DNA from: Porticoccus sp.
Lineage (GTDB): Bacteria; Pseudomonadota; Gammaproteobacteria; Pseudomonadales; Porticoccaceae
Assembly: GCA_021773405.1 (NCBI GenBank)
Contig: JAJFKD010000052.1
Span: 1-42,132, forward strand
Length of the DNA: 42,132 nt
Reading direction: 5' to 3'
Within the stretch, counting starts at the first letter, position 1. Each line of letters starts with the position of its first letter. A program made the position numbers and the translations under genes. The notes under the pieces were generated by a model that was not told the origin of the DNA, did not search any database, and worked only from the letters and a program-made list of their open reading frames with translations. Shown here one piece after another: positions 1-8,469 of the stretch.

Positions 1-29
1 GCTTCAAGTTTCCCTTCGGCGCGGTACGA

Positions 30-911
30 CTACCCTTGTGGTCTGCCCTTGAGATTGACGAACACGATCCCCAGAACGACCAGCGCAATACCGGAAAACT
101 GAATGCCGGACAGACGTTCCCCGAAGAACAGCGCGCCGATTGTAAGACCGAAGATCGGGACCAGAAAGCTGAACACGATCGCCCGGTTCAGTTCGACCTC
201 CTCCAAGACCGAGAACCAGACCCAATACACCAGCGCCGAGCCGAACAGGGCCAGCCCCAGCAAGGATAGCGTGAAGACCGCGTTCCACTGAATGGCGGTT
301 TGGTCTTCCAGCGCGAAGGCTGCGATGGCCAGTGGTACGCTGCCGATGAGCAACTGAAATCCCATTGCGAAAAGCCCGTCCGCCTTGTCCGCGATGGACT
401 TGATCGCTACGTTGCTGACGGTCACCCCAACCGCGGCCAAAACGATATAGGCGAAGCCGATGGCCGACCCTTCCTGCCCTTCGTCGAGCAATTGCGGCAG
501 GGCGATCACGAGGATCCCCGCAAAGCCGATCAACAGGCCGATCCAGCCGATCCTTGGCAGCCGTTCGTCAAGCCATGCGACGCCCAGCATCGCCGCAAGC
601 AGGGGTTGCGTGTTGGCGATCACGGTGGCCAGTCCGGGCGACACGAATTCCGCCGCATGAAACATGCCCAGAAATCCCAGACTGGTCGCACCAAGGCCGA
701 CGACACCCAGTGTCACCCATGTGCGCCAGCCGCGCGGAAATGGTCTGCGCAAGATCATGGCCAAACCCACCAAAGCTGCTCCGGCCAGAACTGCCCGCAT
801 CGTCGCAAAGGTCATATGCGGCGCGTATTGTAGCCCTGCCGTGATCAGCGGAAAGCACGCCGCCCACAGGAGCATGGCCAGAACGATCTTGGTTATGACA
901 GTCGGCGACAT
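30..911 (-). CDS. EamA/DMT-family inner-membrane transporter
   Basis: Predicted 293-residue polytopic membrane protein of the drug/metabolite transporter superfamily. About ten hydrophobic segments fall into two EamA repeats. The first repeat ends around residues 120-165 with a PLLAAMLGVAWLDERL segment, and the second ends near the C-terminus with VPIFGLTIGALFFGERL, the usual EamA half-repeat signature. I start at the ATG at 909-911 (MSPTV), preceded by AAAGGAA at a good distance; the frame is open further upstream, but that extension is soluble-looking and has no homology I recognise. Such proteins export or import amino acids, nucleotides or other small metabolites across the inner membrane, and the substrate cannot be read from sequence. 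It is divergent from the sigma-factor pseudogene at 1150. Family assignment is firm, substrate unknown. Confidence 0.9.
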   Translation of the reverse strand: MSPTVITKIVLAMLLWAACFPLITAGLQYAPHMTFATMRAVLAGAALVGLAMILRRPFPRGWRTWVTLGVVGLGATSLGFLGMFHAAEFVSPGLATVIANTQPLLAAMLGVAWLDERLPRIGWIGLLIGFAGILVIALPQLLDEGQEGSAIGFAYIVLAAVGVTVSNVAIKSIADKADGLFAMGFQLLIGSVPLAIAAFALEDQTAIQWNAVFTLSLLGLALFGSALVYWVWFSVLEEVELNRAIVFSFLVPIFGLTIGALFFGERLSGIQFSGIALVVLGIVFVNLKGRPQG

Positions 912-1149
912 CGAATTTCCTTTTTGGATCAGAAGTGGCAGGAATTTCAGAAATTTTCCGATGTGCCAACTCAGGGGCGAAACAGGAAGACGCTGCGATC
1001 GCCGGAACCTTACGCATCCTGGCCCTGGTTCCAAAAGACCGTGCTCCCTGCATCCCCGACAGAAAAACCACAAACACTCAGGTCAACCCAAGTACCCGGA
1101 AAGTGTAACGTTTCCGATGTTTCGGCGTCTTGCTCTTCAGATGTGTATC

Positions 1150-1819
1150 ATGAATCACGACCCGAAAGATCGGTTGTCCATAGCAGATCAGCGCGACACA
1201 GCCGCCAAGGATGCCGACATCGCTGTCCGTCGCTCGCTGGTGGAAGGTCGTCAGCATATCCTGAATTTCCTGCGTCGGCGGCTGGGTGATGCAGAAGCCG
1301 CTGAGGATGTCCTGCAAACGTTCATGCTGCGGGCCATGGACCGCTTCGAGCAACTTCGCGATGTGCGCGCCGTTCGCGGCTGGCTCGGTCAGATCCTGGC
1401 GTCGTCATTCGCGGATTACGGTCGCAACGTAGCGCGCCAGCGTCAGAGGGAGATGGTGATGGCCCCAACCGACTTGGACAGCGTCCAAGACGGGTTCGAC
1501 GAAGAACTCGACGAGGCGATATGCAATTGTCTATACAAGCTGTTGCCGACGCTCAGACCGGAATATGCCGAAGTAATCTGGCGCGTCGATCTTCAGGAGC
1601 AGTCGCGCGAGGCTGTCGCCCGACGACCTCGGCATCACCTTGAACAACCTCACGGTCCGACTTCATCGGGGTCGGCAGGCGCTCAAGACAAGATTGGAAC
1701 AGATGTGCCTGACCTGCCCGGTTCATGGCTTTCTCGATTGCGATTGCGACGCAGCGGAAAAGGCCCGCGCGCGGTTTCAGGCGCTTAAGGACGACGCGGG
1801 AGCCAAAACGACGGACTGA
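1150..1819 (+). pseudogene. Frameshifted CorE-like ECF sigma factor
   Basis: An ECF RNA polymerase sigma factor reads in one frame from the ATG at 1150 (or 1141) through region 2 (about residues 28-95) and into region 4 as far as QSREAVA. It then continues in the +1 frame as DDLGITLNNLTVRLHRGRQA, ending at the TGA at 1817-1819. One extra C in the CCC run at 1619-1621 accounts for the shift, so this is either a real single-base mutation or an assembly error. Restored, it carries a CxC (residues 125 and 127) in the linker between regions 2 and 4, and a tail with CxxC and CDCDC cysteines. This is the arrangement of CorE-type (ECF44) metal-sensing sigma factors, which act without an anti-sigma protein. 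It is a paralogue of the intact factor at 11005-11679. No anti-sigma gene is adjacent. Confidence 0.8.
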
Positions 1820-1971
1820 GCCCCGATGCGCTGGCCATCTCTCACGGGCGCGCCCGCAATTCACGGATCGGGGTCCGTCAGCGAGGACACGCCGATCAGT
1901 CTTGCAAGGGTTTTTACCAGCCCACGCCCATCATTCGTCGCTATCCGCCGCTCCGGCAGGCCGTCGCTCTG

Positions 1972-1983
1972 TAATGATCATTA
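1972..1983. promoter_or_regulatory. Perfect AT-rich palindrome upstream of the cfa-like gene
   Basis: TAATGATCATTA is a perfect 12-bp palindrome in an otherwise GC-rich 225-bp intergenic stretch, about 60 bp upstream of the methyltransferase start. It resembles half of a Fur-type box followed by its mirror but is shorter than a full 19-bp Fur site, so I do not assign a regulator. It may be an operator for the methyltransferase/GAPDH unit. Nothing else is recognisable between 1820 and 2044. Confidence 0.3.
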
Positions 1984-2044
1984 TCGTCCTTCGTCTGTTT
2001 CACCTGACAGCGGCAGTTGATGCCGCCTTTGGAAGACAAGCGAG

Positions 2045-3400
2045 ATGGAGCAAGCGAGCATGTCCAATAGCGAAACCTCTACCGACGAAGGCTTCGAACA
2101 AGAAGGGAGCCGAATTGGACGCGGACGTCTCGCGCCGGCACGGGCGGGCATGTGGTTGCTCGCGAAATCGCTTGGCAGCCTCGTTCGCACCGGACGCCTC
2201 ACCGTTTTCGATCCCCTTGGCGAGGCCTGGCGTTTCGGCCCCGGCGGCGACCCTTGCGTGTCCATCCGCTTGACCGACAGGGGGCTGCCTGCGCAACTGC
2301 TTGCGAACCCCAGCTTGGCGCTTGGCGAGGCTTACATGGACGGCACGCTGCGCATCGAGGCAGGCAGTTTGCGCGACCTGCTGTCGATCTGCATGACGGA
2401 GATGGATGCCGTCGACGCATTGCCCGGCAGACGGTTGAACCGCTGCCTGGATGCGTTTCGGAACCGGAGGCTGCATCACAATCCGATCAGCCGGTCCCAC
2501 GCGAACGTGGCACATCACTATGACATCTCGACCGAACTCTATGACCTTTTTCTCGATGCGGACCGGCAATATTCTTGTGCTTATTTCCCGACTGGGACGG
2601 AGACCCTGGATGAGGCCCAGACGCTCAAGAAACGGCATATAGCGGCAAAATTGCTGCTGCGGCCCGGACTCGAGGTCCTCGATATCGGCTCGGGCTGGGG
2701 CGGACTGGCGATGGAACTTGCACGGCAACACGGCGCCCGCGTCACCGGCCTCAGCCTCTCGACCGAACAGATCGCCGCCGCCCGCGACCGTGCCGCGCAA
2801 TCGGGCCTGTCCGGTCGGGTCTCGTTTGAGCCGCGCGATTACCGCGAAGAGAGGGGCCAGTACGACCGCGTTGTGTCGGTTGGCATGTTCGAACATGTAG
2901 GCCGCAGCGGGTTCGACGCATTTTTCGGCACGCTCCAGTGGCTTCTGAAACCCGATGGCGTGGGCCTGTTGCACGCGATCGGCACGAAGGCGCTCAAAGG
3001 CGGCAGTGATCCGTGGATCCGGAAATACATCTTCCCCGGTGGCTATCTGCCAACTCTGTCCGAATCCATCGCTGCTGCGGAACGGTCGGGGATTTGGGTC
3101 ACGGATGTCGAGATCCTGCGGTTGCACTACGCCGAAACACTGCGCCACTGGTCCGAACGCTTCGCCGTCGAGCGCGAGACGGCGCGAAGGCTCTACGACG
3201 AACGGTTCTGCCGCATGTGGGAGTTCTACCTGGCTGCCTGCGAAATGGCGTTCCGGAATGGCCGCTTGATGGTCTTCCAGATCCAGCTTGCCAAGCGCCG
3301 TGACACCGTTCCGCTGACCCGGGGCTATATCGCCGAAACCGAGGCAAGTCTGATAGCCGAGAATACATCCTCCGATACAATCGCTGGGAGAGCATCATGA
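2045..3400 (+). CDS. cfa: Cyclopropane-fatty-acyl-phospholipid synthase-like methyltransferase
   Basis: A 451-residue SAM-dependent methyltransferase of the Cfa family, which adds a methylene group from S-adenosylmethionine across double bonds of membrane phospholipid acyl chains. An N-terminal lipid-binding region (about 30-150) precedes the Rossmann domain. SAM motif I is VLDIGSGWGGLAMELA near residues 210-225. Family hallmarks YSCAYF, SVGMFEHVG and KYIFPGGYLP follow. Length is slightly above the 380-420 usual for the family because of the N-terminal extension. The start at 2045 has GGAAG about 9 bases upstream; an ATG at 2060 is also possible. Its stop overlaps the start of the GAPDH gene (ATGA at 3397), so the two are translationally coupled. 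In Rhodobacter sphaeroides a cfa gene belongs to an ECF sigma (RpoE) regulon, which makes the neighbouring sigma pseudogene of interest; this link is inference. Confidence 0.88.
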   Translation: MEQASMSNSETSTDEGFEQEGSRIGRGRLAPARAGMWLLAKSLGSLVRTGRLTVFDPLGEAWRFGPGGDPCVSIRLTDRGLPAQLLANPSLALGEAYMDGTLRIEAGSLRDLLSICMTEMDAVDALPGRRLNRCLDAFRNRRLHHNPISRSHANVAHHYDISTELYDLFLDADRQYSCAYFPTGTETLDEAQTLKKRHIAAKLLLRPGLEVLDIGSGWGGLAMELARQHGARVTGLSLSTEQIAAARDRAAQSGLSGRVSFEPRDYREERGQYDRVVSVGMFEHVGRSGFDAFFGTLQWLLKPDGVGLLHAIGTKALKGGSDPWIRKYIFPGGYLPTLSESIAAAERSGIWVTDVEILRLHYAETLRHWSERFAVERETARRLYDERFCRMWEFYLAACEMAFRNGRLMVFQIQLAKRRDTVPLTRGYIAETEASLIAENTSSDTIAGRAS

Positions 3401-4440
3401 CAGACGAACAGCAGATCAGAGTGGCCGTGAACGGATACGGCGTGATCGGCAAACGGGTGGCGGACGCGGTTGCCCTACAAGAGGACATGGAACTGGCCGG
3501 CGTGGCGGATGTCACCGCCGATTGGCGCGCCCGGATGGCGACCTCGAAGGGCTTCGCGCTTTACGCGGCCGATCCGGATCGCGCCCCGGCCATGCGCGCG
3601 GCCGGTTTCGAAGTGACCCGAGGGCTCGACGACCTGCTCGGCTCTGCCGATATCGTTGTGGACTGCACACCGAAAAAAGTCGCCGCGCGCAATGTCGAGA
3701 CCTATCGCGAAAAGGGTATCCGGTTCATCGTCCATGGCGGCGAGAAGCACGAGGTGACAGGCCATTCCTTCGTCGCCGAAGCGAACTATACAAGCGCGAT
3801 TGGCCGCGACAGCACCCGGGTGGTGTCCTGCAACACGACCTCGATCGTCCGCACCCTCACAACGCTGAAAGTTGCAGGGCTCCTTGGCTCAGCGCGCGGA
3901 ACGCTCCTGCGCCGCGCCACCGACCCGTGGGAAAGCCATCTGGGCGGCATCATGAACACGCTTGTCCCCGAACCCGAGATTCCCAGCCATCAGGGCCCGG
4001 ATGCACAAAGCGTCGATCCCGATCTCGACGTGATCACGATGGCCGTGAAGGTGCCGCAGACGCTTGCCCATCTGCACTATTGGTCGGTAAGGATGCCGCG
4101 CATGGCCTCCAGGGACGAGGTGCTGGAAGCGTTCCGCGCCTCCTCCCGCATCGCGTTGATCAAGATGTCGGACGGGCTGGGCGCGCTCAACGCGGTCAAG
4201 GAAATGATGGCCGATTTCGGACGCCCGAACGACAGCCTCTACGAGGTGGCCCTGTGGGAAGACATGCTGAAGGTCGAGGGCGACGAGCTGTTCTATGCCT
4301 ACATGGTCGACAACCAGGCCATCGTGATCCCCGAAACCATCGACGCGATCCGCGCCCTGACCGGAGCCGAGCACGACGGTTCGGCGTCGATTGCGCGCAC
4401 GAACGCAGCAATTGGGGTCGGGGCATTCACGACGACCTGA
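3397..4440 (+). CDS. Type II (archaeal-like) glyceraldehyde-3-phosphate dehydrogenase
   Basis: This 347-residue protein matches the archaeal-type GAPDH (type II) rather than the bacterial GapA family. It has an N-terminal NAD(P)-binding fold (VAVNGYGVIGKRVADAV, residues 9-25), a DIVVDCTPKK segment, and the catalytic cysteine Cys145 in VVSCNTTSIVRT. LLRRATDPWE follows, as in archaeal enzymes. Known archaeal enzymes convert glyceraldehyde-3-phosphate and phosphate to 1,3-bisphosphoglycerate with NAD or NADP. Full length for the family. It is coupled by an ATGA overlap to the Cfa-like methyltransferase, an unusual partner for a glycolytic enzyme. No other glycolytic genes are nearby, so its substrate in this organism might differ. 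Family call is confident from the SCNTT and Rossmann motifs; the physiological role is not shown by the sequence. Confidence 0.85.
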   Translation: MTDEQQIRVAVNGYGVIGKRVADAVALQEDMELAGVADVTADWRARMATSKGFALYAADPDRAPAMRAAGFEVTRGLDDLLGSADIVVDCTPKKVAARNVETYREKGIRFIVHGGEKHEVTGHSFVAEANYTSAIGRDSTRVVSCNTTSIVRTLTTLKVAGLLGSARGTLLRRATDPWESHLGGIMNTLVPEPEIPSHQGPDAQSVDPDLDVITMAVKVPQTLAHLHYWSVRMPRMASRDEVLEAFRASSRIALIKMSDGLGALNAVKEMMADFGRPNDSLYEVALWEDMLKVEGDELFYAYMVDNQAIVIPETIDAIRALTGAEHDGSASIARTNAAIGVGAFTTT

Positions 4441-4485
4441 CGGCTCCCGGCGGTGGGTGCCAACCCCATATGGGCAAAGAACCGA

Positions 4486-5256
4486 TCAGCCCGCCGCCAT
4501 GCCGCCATCGACGGGATATTGCGCTCCGGTGATGAAGGCGGACTCGTCGGTGGCGAGGAACAGGACCAGATTGGCGATATCGAGGCTTTCGCCGTATCGA
4601 CCCAGCGGGATCGTTTCGGCAAGCTGTTGCTTCACCTCGTCGCCGTGGCCGGGATTGAACCCGTCCTCCAGCGACCGCATCATCCGCGTGTTGACCGGCG
4701 AGGGATGCACGGAGTTGACGCGCACGTTGTGGCCTGCGGCCTCTATCGCGGCGGCGCGGGTCAAACCGACAACGGCATGTTTCGAGGTGATATAGGGCGC
4801 GACATTCAGGCTGCCCTTGAGGCCCGCAATCGACGACATGTTGATGACGCTGCCGGATTTCTGCCCCATCATCACCGGCAGGACATGCTGCAACCCAAGG
4901 AACGCGCCGCGCACATTGACCGCCATTACCCGGTCGAAATCCTCGATCTCCTGGTCGACCAGCGGCGCGACCTTGCCCTCGATCCCGGCATTGTTGAAGA
5001 ACACGTCGATGCGGCCGAACGTCTCGACGGTCTGCGCGACGTATCTTTTGCAATCCTCGACCGAGGAGACGTCGGCTGCGATTGTCAGCAGGTCGTCCGG
5101 ACTGCCCAGATCCCGCGCAGCATCCGACAGGTCGTCATCGTCGAGGTCCACAAGCGCGAGCCTAGCCCCTTCGCTCAGGAAGAGACGCGCGGTTTCCAGA
5201 CCGATACCCGCCGCGCCCCCGGTGATCAGGGCGATTTCATCTTTCAGACGTTTCAT
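4486..5256 (-). CDS. SDR-family NAD(P)-dependent oxidoreductase
   Basis: A classical short-chain dehydrogenase/reductase of 256 residues. The TGGAAGIG cofactor motif is at 12-19, NNAG at 88-91, the catalytic Ser at 141 or 142 (NMSS), and Tyr155 and Lys159 in YITSK. The C-terminal FITGAQYPVDGGMA is typical of glucose-1-dehydrogenase or 3-oxoacyl-ACP-reductase-like members. Asp37 at the end of beta-strand 2 (LVDLD) suggests preference for NAD over NADP. The start has a strong AGGAGG upstream. It is the last gene of the minus-strand arginine deiminase unit, 18 bp after arcC, so it is probably cotranscribed with it. The substrate cannot be predicted, and an SDR is not a normal part of the deiminase pathway. 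It converges with the GAPDH gene, leaving a 45-bp gap. Confidence 0.88.
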   Translation of the reverse strand: MKRLKDEIALITGGAAGIGLETARLFLSEGARLALVDLDDDDLSDAARDLGSPDDLLTIAADVSSVEDCKRYVAQTVETFGRIDVFFNNAGIEGKVAPLVDQEIEDFDRVMAVNVRGAFLGLQHVLPVMMGQKSGSVINMSSIAGLKGSLNVAPYITSKHAVVGLTRAAAIEAAGHNVRVNSVHPSPVNTRMMRSLEDGFNPGHGDEVKQQLAETIPLGRYGESLDIANLVLFLATDESAFITGAQYPVDGGMAAG

Positions 5257-5274
5257 GGATCGTCCTCCTTGGTT

Positions 5275-6186
5275 TCAGTTGTTTGCGATCATCGTCCCTG
5301 CGCGGCCCTCAAGCATGGCAAGCGCATCCTCCAGCCGACCCACGCAGGCGAAACGGTCGCGCCCCGAGACGAAGGTCGCGGCGGCTGCCACCTTCGGTGC
5401 CATCGACCCGTCCGGCAGGTCCAGGCGCACTGCGTCCTCCGGCGACACCTGCTTAATAGCCGATTGCGTTTCGGTCCCGAAATCGCGGAACACGGCCTCG
5501 ACGTCCGTCAGCAACAGCAGGGCGTCGGCGTTCAGCTTGTGGGCCAGAAGTGCTGTCGCGTGATCCTTGTCGATCACCGCCTGGACCCCGATCAGCGAAC
5601 CGTCGGCACGCCGGACGACCGGAATGCCGCCGCCGCCTGCGCAGATCAGGGTCACGTCCTGCTCAAGCAGGAGCTGGAGCACCCGCAAGTCCGGAATGTC
5701 CATCGGCATGGGCGAGGGAACGACCCGCCGCCAGTGCGACCCATCCGCGGCGATGCTCCACCCCCGCGCCTCAGCCAGCCGTTCAGCCTCCGCCTTGTCA
5801 TAAACCGGGCCGATGAATTTGCTGGGGCTGGCGAAGGCCGGGTCCTTGGGGTCAACCTCGACCTGGGTCAGCAGTGTCGCGACCGGGCGGTCATGGCCCA
5901 GGGCGTTCTCAAGCTCCTGCTCGATCATGTAGCCGATCATGCCATCGGTTTCAGCGCCAAGAACATCCAGCGGGAACAACTCGTCGGGTTTGTAGGCGGC
6001 ACCCTGCAAGGCGAGCAGGCCGATTTGTGGTCCATTGCCGTGGGTGACAACCAGTCGGTGGCCGACCTCGATGATCCGCACCAGCGCGGCGGCCGCGGTG
6101 GCGACGTTCGCGCGCTGGTTCTCTGCCGTCAACGGTTCGCCGCGCTGCAACAGCGCATTTCCCCCAAGGGCTGCAACGACCAGCAT
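5275..6186 (-). CDS. arcC: Carbamate kinase
   Basis: Carbamate kinase, 303 residues, catalyses carbamoyl phosphate plus ADP to ATP, carbon dioxide and ammonia, the energy-yielding last step of the arginine deiminase pathway. Signs of the family are the N-terminal LGGNALLQRG, HGNGPQIG near residue 50, ICAGGGGIPVV in the middle, VIDKDHATALLA, and the C-terminal MAPKVAAAATFV. Length is normal (about 300-315). It follows arcB by only 3 bp and precedes the SDR gene. Cytoplasmic. In this operon carbamoyl phosphate from ornithine transcarbamylase is the direct substrate. Confidence 0.95.
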   Translation of the reverse strand: MLVVAALGGNALLQRGEPLTAENQRANVATAAAALVRIIEVGHRLVVTHGNGPQIGLLALQGAAYKPDELFPLDVLGAETDGMIGYMIEQELENALGHDRPVATLLTQVEVDPKDPAFASPSKFIGPVYDKAEAERLAEARGWSIAADGSHWRRVVPSPMPMDIPDLRVLQLLLEQDVTLICAGGGGIPVVRRADGSLIGVQAVIDKDHATALLAHKLNADALLLLTDVEAVFRDFGTETQSAIKQVSPEDAVRLDLPDGSMAPKVAAAATFVSGRDRFACVGRLEDALAMLEGRAGTMIANN

Positions 6187-6189
6187 GGG

Positions 6190-7191
6190 CTAGTTGCCCA
6201 GCGTCGCGACGAGCACCGCCTTGATGGTGTGCAGTCGGTTCTCGGCCTGGTCAAAGACGATGGAGGCCGGGCTTTCGAATATGTCCTCGGTCACCTCCAT
6301 CGCCGTGATATCGAAATGCTCGGCAATCTCCGCCCCGGTCCCAGTGTCAGCATTGTGAAACGCCGGAAGGCAATGCATGAACTTCGTGCGTGGACTGCCG
6401 GTCTTTGCCATCACGTCGGCATTGACTTGATAGGGCAGAAGCAAACGGATGCGGTCTTCCCACTTGTCCTTGGATTCGCCCATCGACAACCACACGTCGG
6501 AGTAGATGAAATCCACCCCTTTGACGGCTGCGTCGATATCCGCGGTGATCATGATTCGCGCGCCTGTTTCGTCCGCGATCGCCTGAGCCTCGTCACGGAT
6601 CGCCTTCTCGGGCCAGAGGTTTTCAGGCGCACACAAGCGCACATCCATGCCCATCTTGGCCCCGCCGATCAGCAGGCTGTCACCCATGTTGTTGCCCGCA
6701 TCGCCCATGAAGCAATAGGCGATCTCGCGCAGCGGCTTGTCGGAATGTTCCTGCATGGTCAGGAAATCGGCAAGGATCTGGGTCGGGTGAAACTCGTCCG
6801 TCAGCCCGTTATAGACCGGCACGCCCGCGTATTGCGCCAGCGTTTCGACAATGGGATGACCGAAACCGCGATATTCGATCGCGTCATAGACCCGGCCCAG
6901 CACGCGGGCGGTGTCCTTCACGGTTTCCTTCTTGCCCAGATGCGACCCCGAGGGGCCAAGATAGGTGACATGCGCGCCCTGATCGTGCGCCGCCACCTCA
7001 AAACCGACGCGGGTGCGGGTGCTGTCCTTCTCGAAGATGAGCGCAATTTCCTTGCCGGCCAAGCGCGGCACTTCGGTGCCTGCGTATTTCGCCGTCTTCA
7101 GATCGGCCGAGAGTTTCAGCAAGAAGCCGATTTCTTGTGGCGTGAAGTCGCGCAATGCCAGGAAATGGCGGTTTCTCAGGTTGTAGGACAT
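6190..7191 (-). CDS. arcB: Ornithine carbamoyltransferase (catabolic context)
   Basis: Ornithine carbamoyltransferase, 333 residues. The carbamoyl-phosphate-binding STRTR is at 57-61 and the ornithine-side HCLPAFH motif is near residue 270. [15 protein letters not shown] and DVWLSMGE are also as in the family. In the anabolic direction the enzyme makes citrulline. Here its place between arcA and arcC argues for the catabolic role: citrulline plus phosphate to ornithine plus carbamoyl phosphate. Length is in the catabolic (about 335) rather than the short anabolic (about 310) range. It follows arcA by 24 bp and precedes arcC by 3 bp. Confidence 0.94.
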   Translation of the reverse strand: MSYNLRNRHFLALRDFTPQEIGFLLKLSADLKTAKYAGTEVPRLAGKEIALIFEKDSTRTRVGFEVAAHDQGAHVTYLGPSGSHLGKKETVKDTARVLGRVYDAIEYRGFGHPIVETLAQYAGVPVYNGLTDEFHPTQILADFLTMQEHSDKPLREIAYCFMGDAGNNMGDSLLIGGAKMGMDVRLCAPENLWPEKAIRDEAQAIADETGARIMITADIDAAVKGVDFIYSDVWLSMGESKDKWEDRIRLLLPYQVNADVMAKTGSPRTKFMHCLPAFHNADTGTGAEIAEHFDITAMEVTEDIFESPASIVFDQAENRLHTIKAVLVATLGN

Positions 7192-7215
7192 GGGATTTCC
7201 TTGTCGTCGGGTGGT

Positions 7216-8445
7216 TCAGATTGCGTCGCGGATCGTCGGGCAGCTCATGCAGTGGCTGCCGCCCCTGCCCCGGCCCAGTTCGGCACCGGGGATGGCCAGC
7301 ACCTCGATCCCGGCCTCCTTGAGGGCGGCGTTGGTGTCGTCGTTGCGGTCGTAGCCGATGACGACGCCGGGGCGCAGCGCCAGCACGTTGTTGCCGTCAT
7401 TCCACTGTTCGCGCGATTGCTCGGCGGCATCGGAACCGCCGGTGGGCACTAGATGTAGTTTCTTGTGGCCGAGGATCTCGGCCGTGATCTCGAACAGGTG
7501 GCGGGCATCGCGGCGGATATCGAGCGCCGCTTTGCCCGCGCCGGGGCGCAAATCGTAGCAGGTGATGGCATCCGCTACTTCCTTGAACGTGGTCACGACA
7601 TCGCCGCCGCAATGGGTGAAAACGGTGTCCAGATGCATCGCCTCGCGCGACCGCGGCATCTGGCAGGCGATCAGACGGTGCACGTCGCCACCCTCGAACA
7701 GCGCTTCGGCCAGTTGGCCCACCGCCTGTGGGGTCGATCGTTCGCCCATGCCGACCATGACGACGCCGTGCCCGATCGGCATGATGTCGCCGCCTTCCAG
7801 CGTGGCCGTCCCGAACTCGCGCGTCGGATCGCCGAACCAGACCCGCGCCTGACCCGCGAATGTCGGGTGGAACCGGTAGACGGCGGCCATCAGCAGGGTT
7901 TCGGGCCGCCGCGCCGCGAAATGCATCGGGTTCAGGCTGACGCCGCCATAGACCCAGGCCGAATTGTCGCGGGTAAAGATGAAATTCGGCAGCGGCGGCA
8001 GCACGAAACCATGCAGGCCAAGGTAGCTGCCGAACATGCCGGAAGGCGTGAAGGGCAGATCGTCCACCCTGATACCGCCGACAAGAAATCTCGCAAGATC
8101 GGCACCGGAGAGAGACTCCATCCAGGCACGTAGCTCGTCCCGCATCCCCACGCCGACGTCATTGCGGGTGATGCGGTGGTCGAGAACCCAGGCGCGCGCG
8201 TCCGACAGGTCGAGCGTTTCGCCCAGCAGCGCCATGGCGTCCAGAACCTCGACCCGTTCGGCGCGCATGATATCGGCAAAGATGGCGTGATCCTTGATCG
8301 CCTGTTTGACCCAGAACACGTCGTCGAACAGCAGATCCTCGCGGTTGTCCGGCGTCAGGCGGCGATGCGCCAGGCCGGGTCGCGATACGATCACCTGACG
8401 CAGCTTGCCGGTTTCGGAATGAACGCCCAGTTTCGGTTCAGACAT
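7216..8445 (-). CDS. arcA: Arginine deiminase
   Basis: Arginine deiminase, 409 residues, hydrolyses L-arginine to citrulline and ammonia, the first step of the pathway. The N-terminal [19 protein letters not shown] is characteristic. Middle-domain motifs [12 protein letters not shown] and [10 protein letters not shown] are present, and the catalytic cysteine is Cys399 in [10 protein letters not shown] near the C-terminus. Full length for the family (about 405-415). It lies 24 bp downstream of the transporter gene and 24 bp upstream of arcB, so the four genes form one transcription unit. The pathway typically supplies ATP under oxygen limitation and raises cytoplasmic pH by ammonia release. 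Confidence 0.96.
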   Translation of the reverse strand: MSEPKLGVHSETGKLRQVIVSRPGLAHRRLTPDNREDLLFDDVFWVKQAIKDHAIFADIMRAERVEVLDAMALLGETLDLSDARAWVLDHRITRNDVGVGMRDELRAWMESLSGADLARFLVGGIRVDDLPFTPSGMFGSYLGLHGFVLPPLPNFIFTRDNSAWVYGGVSLNPMHFAARRPETLLMAAVYRFHPTFAGQARVWFGDPTREFGTATLEGGDIMPIGHGVVMVGMGERSTPQAVGQLAEALFEGGDVHRLIACQMPRSREAMHLDTVFTHCGGDVVTTFKEVADAITCYDLRPGAGKAALDIRRDARHLFEITAEILGHKKLHLVPTGGSDAAEQSREQWNDGNNVLALRPGVVIGYDRNDDTNAALKEAGIEVLAIPGAELGRGRGGSHCMSCPTIRDAI

Positions 8446-8469
8446 CTTGGATGCCTCCTTTTGTTTCGA

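Noticed and set aside
1098-1115. GGAAA-N8-TTTCC inverted repeat before the sigma pseudogene
   Set aside because: Short arms, no match to a CueR-type site (no TTGACC, wrong spacing) and no match to a known ECF promoter; too weak to list.
1972-1983. Fur box
   Set aside because: The palindrome looks like part of a Fur site but is too short for the 19-bp consensus, so I list it only as an unassigned dyad.
2000-3148. A 382-codon minus-strand frame opposite the methyltransferase
   Set aside because: Entirely antisense to the SAM-binding motifs of the Cfa-like protein and without recognisable domains.
4453-7452. A 999-codon open frame on the plus strand across the SDR and arc genes
   Set aside because: It lies fully antisense to four genes with clear catalytic motifs (SDR, carbamate kinase, OTC, arginine deiminase). 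Its translation is rich in His, Arg and Gln with no domain pattern; it is a high-GC shadow frame.
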